Origin: Epiperipatus broadwayi
Lineage: Eukaryota > Onychophora > Udeonychophora > Euonychophora > Peripatidae
NCBI GenBank assembly: GCA_028023455.1
Contig: JAQFVV010000027.1
Location: forward strand, 4,215,845 to 4,279,844
DNA: 64,000 nucleotides
Reading direction: 5' to 3'
Shown here one piece after another: positions 44,812 to 57,510 of the stretch. Position numbers and translations under genes: made by a program. A model generated the notes under the pieces. The model made no database searches. It worked only from the letters and a program-made list of their open reading frames with translations, and had not been told where the DNA came from. Numbering within the stretch: position 1 is the stretch's first letter; every line of letters starts with the position of its first letter.

Positions 44812-44962
44812 TTCACAGCACAACAGCCAAAAACTTAATAAATCCATAGAATATCCACAATACATTGTTAATCAGCCACCCATCTTTTATTTACAGGTTG
44901 CCTTGACAACAGATTATGGGTATTCTATTAGTGAATTAAACTTTGGCTGTTGTGTTGTAGAT
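44812..44962. repeat. Small foldback element
   Basis: CACAGCACAACAGCCAAAAACTT on the left and AAACTTTGGCTGTTGTGTTGTAG on the right are inverted, and the complementarity continues inward (ATAGAATATCC / GGTATTCTAT). About 150 bp. Confidence 0.6.
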
Positions 44963-45075
44963 AACATTTGGAAACCAGTTAGCTACTTGTAAACTATGGT
45001 GCAAATATATTTAGGTACATCTTTTTCATTTATTATCTTACTTCTTTGTCTCAGTTATCATTTTCTTTTTGTATT

Positions 45076-45347
<272 letters not shown>

Positions 45348-46172
45348 ATAGTTATTCTTATTATTATGTTTCAACAAAAATAATCTTTCTTAATTCTTCG
45401 GGTCACATGGCATTACATAACTTTGATTGCAAGAGCTACAGGTGCCAATATGGTGTCATATTAAAAGTTATTTACAGTCACTAAATTAATTTTGGTGATT
45501 GTTTTTTTAATTGTTAATTCTGTGGTATACTAGGGTGACAACTTGTAATTTATGTAGCACAAAATCAAGCCATGGGTGTTGTACAAAGACCAAAGTTAAT
45601 TCAGAGTAGAATTCCATGTGGTGACAGCTAGTAGAATATGATAGATATGAAGAAAATTCTGTAGTCCAGTGGTGTATGAAGTTGAAGGCAGTTAGTGATG
45701 GTGAGTTCTATTGAGAATAAAAGATGGTACTATTGAATGCTATTCCATGAGGTTATTGTTGGATTATGACCAGTTTTTAAAAGATTTGGTGTATGTTATA
45801 ATTATTTTTTAAAAGTATTTTGACCACTTTTAATAAAGAATCTAAGGTGAAAGAGTTTATTTTTATTTATAGATTGGATGGTTAGTTGTCCCAGGCTTTG
45901 ATTTGTTGGAGCTTATTGATGAAATATAAGTGGATGTCTTCTGGTGTTGTTGCCAATGGTAAAGATGCAGTGGATGCACCAGAATGCATACAGGGTGAAA
46001 GGTGTTACATGTGCTGTGGGAGGGTTATCTTCTGATAGGATTTGATTAGTTGTTGTATAGATGGAACGGCCCATCTATATTTATTTAGTATGATAGTCCT
46101 GATTTGGTTGAGGGCTTGATACTACTGAAAGAGATGTTGAGTTTCTCGTGCTGCATTACATAAAAAGTGCAG
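45348..46172. other. Unassigned region
   Basis: Moderately G-rich on the plus strand. No coding motif, RNA gene or clear repeat was recognised. Confidence 0.35.
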
Positions 46173-46173
46173 A

Positions 46174-46190
46174 ATTATTACTACTACTAC

Positions 46191-46280
<90 letters not shown>

Positions 46281-46281
46281 A
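46174..46281. repeat. (ACT)n(AGT)n microsatellite
   Basis: A short ATTACTACTACTAC run passes directly into about 30 units of TAG. Since ACT and AGT are complementary, the 5' end can form a small hairpin. Confidence 0.95.
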
Positions 46282-48301
46282 GCATAGCACCAGAAGTTCA
46301 TGTCAGTAAACAGCAGCTAAATATCACCCAAACTGTGTGAAAAAGTAATCATAAAGAATTTGTTTATATTATTTGAAATTTATGAGTAAGATGATGAACC
46401 AGTTTGAAGAAAAAGATTTCCTCAAGCATGGATGTACTCATACTGAGGAAAATATTAGTAGGTAGAACTGTTTTATGTGATATGCTGAAATTAAAATCGT
46501 AGGGATCTTTAGTTGATATCGGTTATGCAGGCAAGAAAAATATAAATTGGCATTTAGAAGTTCATCAATATAATTTGCAATGCATGATTTTGGAAATGTT
46601 AGAAAATCAAAGATATATATAGTGACATTTTATGAATTGGTGAAGTAAGATAAAATAGACAAAAAGATTTTAGATTAGATGACAAATACCACTGCTTACT
46701 CAGGCAACAATAACAAAAAATAATGTGTTTTTCATTCTCTGAAAGAATAATACAAATATGATTTTATATAATCCAGTGTAATGATTGATTTGTGATGAAC
46801 ATCCATTGAACATTCCTATAGAAGTTACCTGTGCTTCAAAAACTCCAACAAAATATATAAAAGGTTCATGATAAATACATTCCAAAATTTGATAACACAT
46901 GCAATACTTTAGTTGATCAATAATTAGAATATCCAAATCTGAAAATATAAAGAACATCTTTAGTCAATATGAACTTAGTTTCAAAAACAATTCCTGACAA
47001 TGACTAATAAACATTATAAATTCAGTTATCCTTTTAGTGACAATAAGAAGTTTTTAAATAGCCAAAAATATTAGTAATATACATGATCAACAATAGATAG
47101 AGTAGAAGTCAAGTTTATGTTCTCAGTATCCAATAATAAAAGACTTCAGTTTTATTAGCATATGATAGCAAGATTGTGAGTATTTCCACTTTGCTTAGCT
47201 CATATAATTAATAGATGGCAGATAATATTTTATAAAGTTCTTCCCAGTGCTATCTTATCCATATTTTCATATTATTTTCTAGCTAATAACTTTTATTAGT
47301 GAGGCATTTTGGATTTGAATCCTATTTAGTTTTTTTCACTATCAAGATTCAGCCTGATTTTGAAAAACTTCTTAATCTTTTAAAATCTATGCCAACTTAT
47401 TTAATTGTATACATCTGATACATGTTTAGTATGTATGTAGTTCAATGATTTCAGTTTTAGTAATTGTAGATGCCCATGTTGCCTGCCAGGAATCTTGTAA
47501 CATTGACAAAATATCACATGAACTTTACACTATTCTAATTTTCTTCTTTTATATATTTGAGCAGTCAATACTTATTCATCTCATCAAACTAGTTTCTAGA
47601 TTATTTGATGCCAATGTAGAATTTGCAAGCTGGATTTGGTGACATCTATTTTGAATCAAATGCACTTTTTTTCTAGAAATCATTATTTTTTATTGGCATC
47701 TCTTAATTATTCAAGCTTACACAAGATAGCAGAACAGGAATAGGAGAAATAGATTTATTACTTAAAAGTAATATCTAAATATATTAATGATGAAGCTATC
47801 TGTCTCTCAAGGTAATGATTGTTTCTTATTTTCTCCACAAGAGGGCACCTGTCAATGATTTTGACTCCATTTATTACTTTATTTTAGTTTTGGAAAACAT
47901 ACACACTAATCCTTTTTTTTTTCAGGATTTTTTTTTCCACAAAAAAATGTGTGATATTATTTTTAAAGAATAATTCAGATTTTAATAGAAAATATTTATT
48001 TTCATATGAAGACAAATTGACAAAAAAAATCAATGACATATTGCTGCAATTTATAATTGGATGACAAACATATGTCTTATGTTGCTCATTATAGATTACT
48101 TTTGGCAATTATACATAAAAATTTATTTTTAAAAAACTTTCATTTGCTTTAATAATCTGAAAAATTACTAATTTGTATTTTAGAAACTAAATTAAAACAA
48201 TATAATTTTAAAAAATAAAATTTTACTGCCGATTCTGTAATTGACCAATCAAAAGATAGAACTTTTAACTCTTGCCTATTGAAATATATACAAAGAAAAG
48301 A
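46282..48301. other. Unassigned AT-rich region
   Basis: No gene recognised. Remnants related to the 42.4-kb tandem family are near 47140-47330 and 47570-47720. Open frames are short and without domains. Confidence 0.4.
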
Positions 48302-48886
48302 TTAACCCTTTGAAAACCAGGTGGCCATCTTTAATTTTTAAAAAAATTTACCCTAACTCTAATAACTTAGATATTTTGTGTTTGAATGTAATAAATATAT
48401 AAAAATAATGTTGTAAAAGCAAGTACATATATGAAAGAATATAATGAAGCTGTTAAAATAATCATTTCATAAAGAAAAAGTTAAAAAAAATAATATTTAT
48501 AACAGATTTAAGAATGTTTGTTTTTACACTGATTCACAAATCCTAAATTTTGAAATTCAAATGATAAAATGACACTTTCATAAACAGCTTCTTCACATTC
48601 CTCACAAATTTACAAAAAAAATGATGTATTGGAAGTCTTACCTGAGGTAATTTTTCCCTGAGAAAATTACTAAAACAGCTGACTTGCTGTGATCCATTTT
48701 CATTCCACAGCCAGATATGTTCAGTTTTGTAAATTATCTGTAAAAATATGAATGGTTTTTAGTGGAGAAAAAGTAATAGAACAGTGTAATTCAAAAATAA
48801 ATAAATAAACTCATAAAAAATAAAATGAATAAAAATAAATCAATAAAGATAATTTTTTATTATTATTAACAATGATTACATGTGTG

Positions 48887-49290
48887 GAAGAAAGGCTAAG
48901 TTCAAATACATGGCACTATAACACAGAGTGGATGGATTGATGAAGTCAGAAACCGTGTATAAAATATCCTATATTACATGAAATTCCAGTTGTGTAGCAT
49001 AAACTTGTATATAAATATATTTATTATTTTGCATAAAAGATATGAAGAAAGGCTGAGTTCAAATACATGGCACTATAATACAGAATGGATGGATTGATGA
49101 AACCAGAAAGTGTGTATAAATATCCTATATTACATGAAATTCCAGTTGTGTAGCATGAACTTGTATATAAATATATTTATTATTTTGCATAAAAAATATG
49201 AAGAAAGGCTGAGTTCAAATACATGGCACTGTAACAATAACTGGATAGATTGAAGAAGCCAGAAAATTTATACAATATCCTATATTACTT
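48887..49290. repeat. Tandem array of ~157-bp units
   Basis: GAAGAAAGGCT starts units at 48887, 49044 and 49200 (periods 157 and 156). Each unit reads GTTCAAATACATGGCACT ... ATCCTATATTACATGAAATTCC ... TTATTATTTTGCATAAAA. The third unit is partial. GTTCAAATAC hints at a SINE-derived unit. Confidence 0.85.
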
Positions 49291-49469
49291 GCCTATAATT
49301 GACACAAATCAATTGAGGTCATAACTTTAGCACTGATGCAATAATTCGTCCATAAATTCAAACTTGGTCATGCATGATACACTATTCATATTTATAATCA
49401 TGCCAAAAAATGCATTAGCTCACGCAGTGACAGATACCCCAGTCCCCAACTTTTTCCATTCTACAGCAT

Positions 49470-49800
49470 ATTTATTTGAAAATATTATAATTTATTATTC
49501 TATAGCATATTTATTTATTTCAGTACATCGAAAATATTATAATTTATTATTATATAACATATTTATTTGTTTCAGTAAATAGAAAAATATTATAATTTAT
49601 AAAAAATATATATATATAAAAGTAATTACATACTCGCGAATGTTATCAAAAAACGTTTATTTGTTTCAGTACATCAAAAATATTATAATTTATTAGTATA
49701 TAACATATTTATTTGTTTTAGTAAATATAAAATATTATAATTTATAAAAAAAAATATATAAAAAAAAGTAATTACATACCCTTGAACGTTATCCAAAAAC
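49470..49800. repeat. Tandem AT-rich units within units
   Basis: ATATTTATTTGTTTCAGTA followed by AAAATATTATAATTTAT recurs at least five times. A longer unit ending in AAAGTAATTACATAC...GTTATC is present twice (about 49556-49660 and 49690-49800). Confidence 0.75.
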
Positions 49801-50141
49801 GTAATTTGAGAAGAGAGCCCAGAATCACGGACAACTTCAACGGAAAATCACAATAAAATCTTCAGTAATTGATCCAACAATTGTGGAATAACTTTTTTAC
49901 GATAAATAAAATGAGAAAAATAAAAAAAAAAATTTTAGGTACACTTTGCTAAAAATATTCATAAAAATCTAAAAATTGTCGTACAGAAAAAATTCTTAGA
50001 GTTTCAGGTAGATATTAAAATGGCACAAAAAATGACGTATTGCGCGTATGTGTGACGTTTACCGTTTACGCGTAAACTCAGCTCAAAATAGAAATTTCTA
50101 GACAAGTCGTACAAAAGTCATTCTGGTTGTCAAAGGGTTAA

Positions 50142-50690
50142 ACTTTATTTCAACTTCAATAACACACAAAACAGCACAGGTTAATAAATGATGCAATGCT
50201 TTGAATGGTATTATTCTGTGTACTTCTTCAGGTGTTGCTATCCAGACCACTAATAATATTGGCACAGGCTTACATATTTAGTTTTTTGAATATCAAATTT
50301 TAAGACAATGCTCTAAGCAACTGAGATATATCTTTAAAAGTTCAAGATTTGAATTATACTTTAGGAAAAAAATAATACTGATTTTATGGATGTGAATAGC
50401 ATATAATGTTTAACTATGCCACTGTGAGGCACTTTAGTTGTATTTAAGAAAAGGTTCAACTTTAAATTTTTCCTATAGTATTTTATCTTATTATGGAAAA
50501 AAGTTAAATAGTATTTATCTGTAACAAAATGCCTTTATTCAAAATTTGAATTGTAGTCAAAAATTGTATGGCAGATGTGACCTTACAAATGAAAAAAATT
50601 GGCAGAAGAGGTTATAGCAAACCCTATATATGTGTCAAATTTACATACATACTTTCATTTATCAAGAAATATAATTTATGTTTCAAAAAA
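50142..50690. other. Unassigned AT-rich spacer
   Basis: No feature recognised before the LINE 3' end. Confidence 0.4.
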
Positions 50691-50782
50691 TATATTTATT
50701 AATCACTTTGTGTACAAATTAGAAAGAATATATACAAGGTTAAATGAGGTTATGCTGAGTTCTGAGAGTTCTTATGAGTGGT
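50690..50782 (-). other. 3' untranslated tail of the L1/Tx1-like LINE
   Basis: Downstream of the ORF stop (50783) the minus strand reads through CCTCATTTAACCTTG and AGTGATTAATAAATATATTT. AATAAA-like signals are present but no poly(A). The exact end is not defined. Confidence 0.4.
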
Positions 50783-53278
50783 TTAGTAAGCCAGCATGTT
50801 TGTTGTTCTGTTGTTATAAATGGGAAGGGTGAATAGGTTCCAGGTGTCCTCAAAGGATTTTTTGGGAGAGATGAGCTCATCTCTTTTCCTGATTTTCTTT
50901 ATTGTTTCACAGAACAACAGATCTGGGTCTAGGCGGGGCAGTTCCATTATCAACTTGCAACGTACTACCCAGATTGCATAGAGAATGAAAATGGATAGTC
51001 TAATGATAGCAAATGTTCCAGTGTGGATCGCTTTTATGGGCAAGAGAATTAGGTCCGGTCTGATATTGGAGTTGGTGAAGACTATATCTCTGACTGTTTT
51101 AAGGTTTGGACAGTGATATATGAAGTGCTCAATGGTTTCCTCTTCATGAGAACATAAACTGCAGGTTGGATCAATGTTGGAGTTACCTCTTCGGTAAAAT
51201 AGGAACCAATTTGTGGGAAGCGTGCTAAGGTTAATTTTGATGATGAAGTCCAGATATTTGGGCTCCAGACACCATCTTTTAAAGTGGGTAATTAATTTTT
51301 GGTTTGTGAGGTTGAGGCTACTTTCAGGAGGTTGTGGATGTGGGTTGATTAGGTGGTACGCATCCCACAAGGTGATTTTAACATTGAGATTGGTGTCCAT
51401 GATTGGTTTGAATTGACTTAAAAGATTGATAAGGGACAATATCCATGGTGTTTTCCCTGGTGGGGGTCGATCTGTTGGGGAAATCTTTTCAGTGATGTTG
51501 TTATAGCCAAAGGAATGTATCAAATTATGTAGCATATTGTGTGTTTTTTGGAGGATGGCTGCTTGAATAGAGTGGAAAGACAAGCCATTGAACCTCCGAG
51601 GCAGCTGGATTTGTCGGAGGCTGATGGCCACAGTCTTCCCTCTCCAGAAGAGTTTGGTGCATAGGCGATTAATCTTGTTCTGAAACTGTTTGGTTAGTTT
51701 GATGAAGGGCAGGTAATATGTAATTTTTGGTAATATTGTCATATTCAGGAGCCCTACCTTTCCATATAGTGAGAGATAGACTCTAGAGAGAGATGTGGTG
51801 ATGTGCTCTGTTGTTTGGAGGATACCATCCTGTATTTCTCTGGCCATTGCCATTGATGATTTGAAGATGGGAAACCCCAAGAATCTTTGTGGTTTGGCAG
51901 TATAGGTAGATGGTATTTGTTTTCCTGACTTTATCTGCCAGATAGCTGATTTGTTGTGATTTATTTGTAAATGATATTTTGCAGAATATCGATTTAAAAT
52001 GGATTGTAGTTGGGGAAGGTATTTTATGGTAGGTAGAACAATCATGATGTCATCTATGTAGGCAAATGAGTTGAGGTGTTTATTGATGGATGGAACGAAT
52101 ACTCCTGGTAGATTTTTTTCAATATCCATCAGTAGAGGATTTATGTATGCTGTGAAGCATAGAGCACTGAGGGGGGAACCTTGAGGGAGAGATTTAAAAG
52201 GTTTGAAGCCTGGTGTGAGCTTGCCATCCAGTGAGACAAAGATTTCTCTGTTGCTTAATAGATTACTGATTATTTGTATAATGGTGACTGGAACATCATA
52301 CTCAGCCAGCAGATTCAGCAGGATGTCTATGTGCACTGAATCAAAAGCCGCAGCGATATCCAGCTGGACAGCAATGGGTTTAGATTTCTTTTGTATTCTG
52401 ATATAATCAATGAGAGCCATAACGTTAGCCATAGCATGTGAGGTGGAGGAGCCTTTTTTCCCATATTGATTAGGAGAAATGTGTTTAAGGACTATAGGTT
52501 GAATTTGATCCTTGATGACTGACTCCATTATCTTGATCAGCAATGGGGTCATGGAGATTGGTCGAATACTGGTTAGATCAGTGAGTGGTTTTTGTTTTTT
52601 CAAAAAAGGCACTAGTGCCACCGGATACAGATCAGCTATATTTCTGTGCCCAGTAGCTAAGTGTTCAATCATTTTGACCATGATGGGAATCGTAAACTGA
52701 CTTAGGTGATTTAAAAGGAACTTAGGGATGCCATGTAGACCTGGATGAATGCTATCTGGGAGAGACATAAGTTTTCTTTTAAGTAGAGCTTCTGTAATGC
52801 CATGCTCACCTGGATTCCCAGCTTCCAGCCAGTCTGGTTCAGAAGGAGGACTATCTGCTTGCATAAGTTGTTGATGATGCTGACTGATGAGTAACATCAT
52901 AGGATAACCTACGAGTGTGTTGCTGTTACTGGTAATTGATGATGGGGTAACTTGTTGTCTATTTGTCCCTAGAGCCCATCTGAGGTACCCTCTTGTCCAA
53001 CAATGTTGTTGAGACAAGAAGAATTTAGACCTCCTGATGGATATATATTCTGCAAGTGATTTTTGTTTAATACGGTAAAGGTTTTTAAGTGATAAGATGA
53101 CTTCTATATTGGAAGGATTCTGTTGCACCATTTGTAGTTGATTTTCAATGTCTGTGAGGTCTCTGAGTAGGCTATTTGGGCCTTTAATTTTCCTGGTGTG
53201 ATGGTTTAGAATGGATTGGAGAATATTGATATATGTGAACCAGGCTTCTTCAGCTGGAAGGGAAAGGATGTTGATCTT
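50783..53278 (-). pseudogene. L1/Tx1-like LINE ORF2, reverse transcriptase part
   Basis: An open frame of over 780 codons. Motifs in order: LTDLTSIRPISMTPLLIKIM (RT fingers), AVQLDIAAAFDSVHIDILLN (first catalytic Asp), SLPQGSPLSALCFTAYINPL, SFAYIDDIMIVLP (YIDD catalytic pair intact), YHLQINHNKSAIW, QRFLGFPI, then the L1/Tx1-type region LFWRGKTVAISLRQIQLP and RRFNGLSFHSIQAA, and CSLCSHEEETIEHFIYHCP (Cys/His knuckle). It is separated from the endonuclease part only by one TGA at 53281-53279. Base composition is less AT-rich than the surroundings, suggesting a fairly recent insertion. It ends with LAY, stop. Confidence 0.9.
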
Positions 53279-54036
53279 TCAGAAATAAATGTAGGCCTCA
53301 GAAACTATGGCTTCTGTCATGCTGGAATTTGTGACCATACGCATAGTTCTGCCAGGCCCCACAGCAGGCACTGGAGTTGCAATAGCTTCTAGATGGATAA
53401 CTAGTGCTATATGATCTGAGAAAGAGACAGGAACCAAAGCTGCATCAATATAAAAGTGGAGGTCTGGTGTATAATATATCAAGTCAATCAGGGATCTTTG
53501 AGTTCTGGTGTAAAAGGAAAAGGCACCTGGGGGGAAGAAGCCCTCTCCACACATCAGTCTTCGATTTAAGTGATGGACAAATCTAGTATTAAAGTTTTGA
53601 TATGTGGTACTGAAATCTCCCAAGAGGATTGTCAGACTAGTTCTGTTGCTGATGATGGCATTTAGCGTATGGATTGTTGTAATATTGAGTTGTGTCATTG
53701 GCCGTGTACACATAGGCAATGATAATTGGGTAGCCCCAGTAGTCAACCTCAATAATAACCATGTTGTTGTCTAACAGTAGAATATTAAAACTATTGGGGG
53801 GTATTGCACTATTAACCAGGATGCCAACTCCTCCAGAAGCCGAGGAGCCAATAGAAAATCTGGTATAACCTGATAATAAAAGCAGAGCTAGGATTTTATG
53901 ATGTGTTCTGATGGTATTTAGTCTCTCCCATTAGGAATATATGCAGGGAGTTGAGGGCAATCCAACTTTTAATAGCATAGGCTCTACCCAATGAGTTGAT
54001 GCCACGAACATTGATTCCAGAAATTTTACACTTCAT
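53279..54036 (-). pseudogene. L1/Tx1-like LINE ORF2, APE-type endonuclease part, frameshifted
   Basis: Starts at ATG 54036-54034 (MKCKISGINVRGINS, SLGRAYAIKSWI, then FLMGETK), breaks at a stop after about 40 codons, resumes in another frame with SASGGVGILVN, IIEVDYWGYPIIIAYVYT, and shifts again to 53752-53279 with LLGDFSTTYQNF (the GDFN block), SFYTRTQRSLIDLIYYTP and VSFSDHIALVIHL (the SDH block). The last frame leads through one TGA straight into the RT. The endonuclease motifs remain recognisable in order, so the damage is limited. Confidence 0.8.
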
Positions 54037-54540
54037 AACAATCTAGTTTTATGTCTCTTCAACCAGCAGCTCTGAATCAGTGGATGACTCATCCCAACCA
54101 ATGTCATCTGGGTCTTTTGCAGCATCCACCTTGGCACCTGAGAAAGAGAGGAAAGGGTTGGTAGAAATTCTTGGCAGTTGTTTAAAATTGAAGTGGGGGT
54201 ATAATTTGTTGGGGTGTCTTCCAATGGCTCCAGGGGATTGGATGCTGGAGGATCCATAGTTTTCCTCTGCTTTTCAGAAGATTTGAGCAGTTTAGCTGGG
54301 TTTAGATCTGTTGTTTGATTGTTGGAGGGAGGTTGTAAATCATTTGGAAGTTGAGCATTCTCTTCATCTGAGCTGGAATTGTCTGAGAGGACTGACTTTC
54401 TTTTGTGTATCTTGTTAGTTTGATTTGCAATTGCGGATATATCTCTAGTGTTTTGCTGTTTTGCTTTCGATTTACCATCTTTTTTAGGTTTTTGACTGTC
54501 GAAAGTCTTTGTGAGTTGTTATTTTCCTGGTTTTCATTGA
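54037..54540 (-). pseudogene. L1/Tx1-like LINE ORF1 remnant, low complexity
   Basis: A minus-strand frame carries a lysine/serine-rich stretch (SKAKQQNTRDISAIANQTN), an acidic serine patch (SVLSDNSSSDEENAQLPND) and proline-rich sequence (MDPPASNPLEPLEDTP). A one-base shift then gives AKVDAAKDPDDIGWDESSTD and an end at TAA about 54051-54049, 12 nt before the ORF2 start codon. No folded domain is visible. I read it as the disordered end of ORF1, 5'-truncated. Confidence 0.5.
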
Positions 54541-54654
54541 GCTATGAGCAATGCTCTGATGGTGGTGAACAAGAGAGATTGGGTGCAGAATTGAAGAAAT
54601 GGATATTAATATTTTTTATTAATCATTCATTAGACTATTATCCAATACTGTATA

Positions 54655-54925
54655 ATATTTCTGTAGTGTAACTTTCATACCACCCTCATGCAAAAAATAG
54701 AAACTGGTTTATATCCACTTTTAACACCTTGTGGAGAGATGTAATTATAAACATATGACCAACGACATATGGAAAAGATATATGATTACCAAGATGCACA
54801 TTTTGTACTGAACTAGCATTTATCAATTGGTCCAGACCACAATCTCTTACACATATCTTTATTATTGTTCAGTATATATAGATAGGAAATTACTGCAGTT
54901 TAATTGATGCATCAAACTTACTGCC
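54655..54925 (-). repeat. SINE-like copy, diverged
   Basis: AACTTTCATACCACCCTC, ACATATGGAAAAGATATATG, AACTAGCATTTATCAATTGGTCCAGACCAC are the reverse of the family. Its B-box side is lost. Confidence 0.55.
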
Positions 54926-55007
54926 CTAACAAAAAACATTTAATGAAAGTATATTATTAATTTTTATTAGTCATTCATTACGCTAGAGATTATCCAATAC
55001 TGAATAA

Positions 55008-55235
55008 TTTTGTAGTGTGATTTTCACTATACCACTCATGCAAGGTAAAGACTGGTTTCTATCAACTTTTAACATCTTATGGAGAAATATAATTATAAAC
55101 ATATACAACCAAATACATGTGAAAAGGATTTATGATTCACAAGATGTTCATTTTGTGCTGAACAAGCACTCGTCAGTTGGCCAAGACCACAATCTCTTAA
55201 ACACATATTTTTATCATGGTTGTGTGTGTAGTGTA
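55008..55235 (-). repeat. SINE-like copy, diverged, tandem to the previous one
   Basis: TTTTCACTATACCACTCATGC, ACATGTGAAAAGGATTTATG, AACAAGCACTCGTCAGTTGG. It shares unique differences with the 54.7-kb copy (for example GGAGAGATGTAATTATAAAC / GGAGAAATATAATTATAAAC), so the two arose by local duplication. Confidence 0.6.
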
Positions 55236-56080
55236 GTGAAAATTACATTACAGAAATATTATAAAGAAATGGAGTATTGAGAGATGATTTATAAAAATAT
55301 CACAAAGGTAGGTAAACATATGTTTGTTAATTCAATGTATGCATTAAAAATGTTTTTTATTTAATATTCTTTGAAACTGTGGGTATCTGCTAATGTATAG
55401 TGAGTCATTATGGTTATCTGAGACAGTGGATAGTGAATCAATAAAGGATTGTTTTTGTTTATTGTTATACTTATCTGTTCATTGCAAAAAGGTACCACAA
55501 AACATACAATTTTTAAAAAATATTTATTTTTGAAAATACATTATTACAATAAATTGCATCCACTATATCTTTTGAACATCATTTAAACATAAAATTGTCA
55601 TCATTTTCAGTGCATCACATGATACAACTACAACTGATGAGGTCATTTATCAATTGAGAAAAGGAATTCATCTATTTCATTTGTTTCAGCATGCCGAAGA
55701 AATTCAACCTGTAATAGAATTGAAAAATATATATATTAAACATTTTTTGATTAATAAAATTAAACAAAAATATAACTTTATTTTATTTTATATGTAAATA
55801 TAAATGCATATAAATTACATAACTAATATTTTCTTAATAACAAGAAAACTTTTACTAAAAGAATAGTATTGAATAGCTAATGAAGACAAGTTATTTTAGA
55901 AAGTATTGAAAATCGTTCACTAAGCCAGTCAATTACCAATTGGTGAAAGTTAAAATATAGTTGGATCAAACAAATGTTAGGATATGTGTAATAATAGTAA
56001 ACCAAGTATATGGAAAAAAAATGTATATTTATTTTAAAACTTTCTAAATATTAGCTGACACATTTATATCTTAAATCATG
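55236..56080. other. Unassigned AT-rich region
   Basis: No feature recognised. Confidence 0.4.
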
Positions 56081-56082
56081 TT

Positions 56083-56275
56083 CTATCATCATCATCATCT
56101 TCATCATCAACCATTATCAGTCCACTGCAGGATGAAGGTCTCTCCAAATTCAATCCATCTTCTCTGATCTTTAGCTTTTCTTCTCCACATCATCCCTGCA
56201 CCCTTTCTTCTTTCATCCATCCATCTCACATGTGGTCTCTTTCTGTGTCTTTTACAATCTCTTGGAATCCAAGTA
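56083..56275 (-). mobile_element. RTE LINE 3' fragment
   Basis: (ATC)n followed by CCATTATCAGTCCACTGCAGG and the reverse complement of the RTE 3' end up to CTCTTGGAATCC. Close to the 23.3-kb copy. Confidence 0.85.
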
Positions 56276-56342
56276 TTGTACTCCAAATCATGATCTAGAC
56301 AGTGGATATACTAAGTATTGTAAAAGTAAGACCTTCACACAC

Positions 56343-56580
56343 ACAATCATCATCATCTTCATTGTAACATGAAGGTTTCTCCAAGTTTAATCCAATTTTT
56401 CTGATACTACTCTCTCTTTTCTTTATCACACCAACAGCTTTCATTATTTAATCTATCCATCTGGCTTGTGGTCTTTTTCTAGGTCTTCCACAATTTCTTA
56501 GGAGCCTGTTTTGGCTTCAACTGTCCATCTATTATCATATCTTCTAACAATATCTTCAGCTCAGCTCTGCATTAGGTTCT
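56343..56580 (-). mobile_element. Older RTE LINE 3' fragment
   Basis: ATCATCATCTTCATTG followed by ATGAAGGTTTCTCCAAGTTTAATCC and GTCTTTTTCTAGGTCTTCC has the same order of segments as the RTE tail but with many substitutions. It lies just beyond the younger fragment. Confidence 0.65.
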
Positions 56581-56884
56581 TTAATTTTTTTTCAATGAAT
56601 TGAGTTGTATTTATTTTGTTATCCAGTGACAAATAATGAGTGATTTTCTGAAGTAGGGTTGTTATATATTTTTCAAACTGATTATCACTATTATTCTAGG
56701 CATACATATATATTTATTCATAAAAAGTTTAAATAAATAATTAAAATAAAAATTCCTCTATCTAAAATTGTTTTATTGTCAATATTTTAAATCGTACATA
56801 ATGATGGCACAACTCATTTGTGAATGATAATGATTATTAAAACAATGAATGAAATAATGAAATCTATAAAGGGTTGAATAATTA

Positions 56885-56918
<34 letters not shown>
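56581..56918. other. AT-rich region with (TA)n
   Basis: A (TA)n tract lies at about 56883-56918. Nothing else recognised. Confidence 0.5.
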
Positions 56919-56919
56919 A

Positions 56920-57510
56920 TCAAAAAAGCAAGTCATATCATGTGACATTGCTTTTATACATTTGTATTTACAAATATGTAATATATGGAGCGTACCAATA
57001 GCTCAAACAAGCTCTTATTGATAAGTGTGGTATGTGAAAGATATTTAAACCTCTATCTAGAATATTTCTTTCTCCAGACCAATGCATTTCGAGCTTTTGG
57101 CTCAACTCAGTGAGGAGCTAGAACATTCAGACCCTAGATCTTAAATGTCAACTCAAATCTCAGCACGTATTTAATACGTAACTTTTAAATAAAATATCTA
57201 AAATTTTCAGACATGAAAATGTTTTTAACTCCAGCTATCTAACTTAAATAGCTATATGGGACTGAACCAAATTCAGATCTACCATATATTAATAGCCTTG
57301 GCATTTCCAAAACCTCAAAAGTAAAATTATAAAAATCAATAAATAACTGTTATTAGATAGAGAGGAGAGTGGTGGGTCATGTGAAAGTCTGTGCTCATAT
57401 AGCCTATATAATAATCAATAAAGCAAGTCATATGTCATGTGACATTGCTATTGGTACCCTCCCTATATTACATATTTGTAAATACAAGCTTATAAAAGTA
57501 ATCTCACACA
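56920..57510. repeat. Copies of the GTCATATNTCATGTGAC family with a SINE piece inside
   Basis: AAGCAAGTCATATCATGTGACATTGC (56928) and AAGCAAGTCATATGTCATGTGACATTGC (57420) mark two same-orientation ends. Between them are AGACCAATGCATTTCGAGC and AAAATATCTAAAATTTTCAG, as at 10.5 kb. 57355-57405 is the 3' end of the SINE family (GAGAGTGGTGGGTCATGTG). Confidence 0.5.

Larger units (their letters stand above)
48306..50137. mobile_element. Possible non-autonomous piggyBac-type element
   Basis: TTAA at 48302-48305 is followed by CCCTTTGAAAACCAGG, and at the far end CTGGTTGTCAAAGGG is followed by TTAA at 50138-50141. The ends are inverted for about 15 bp with two mismatches, start CCC, and are flanked by the TTAA target of piggyBac transposons. 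There is no transposase in the 1.83 kb between, which holds two tandem repeat arrays. Chance pairing of short ends is the main alternative. Confidence 0.45.

Noticed and set aside
48887-49290. Regular repeats as a possible CRISPR array
   Set aside because: Units are about 157 bp and contiguous without unique spacers, and the genome is clearly eukaryotic.
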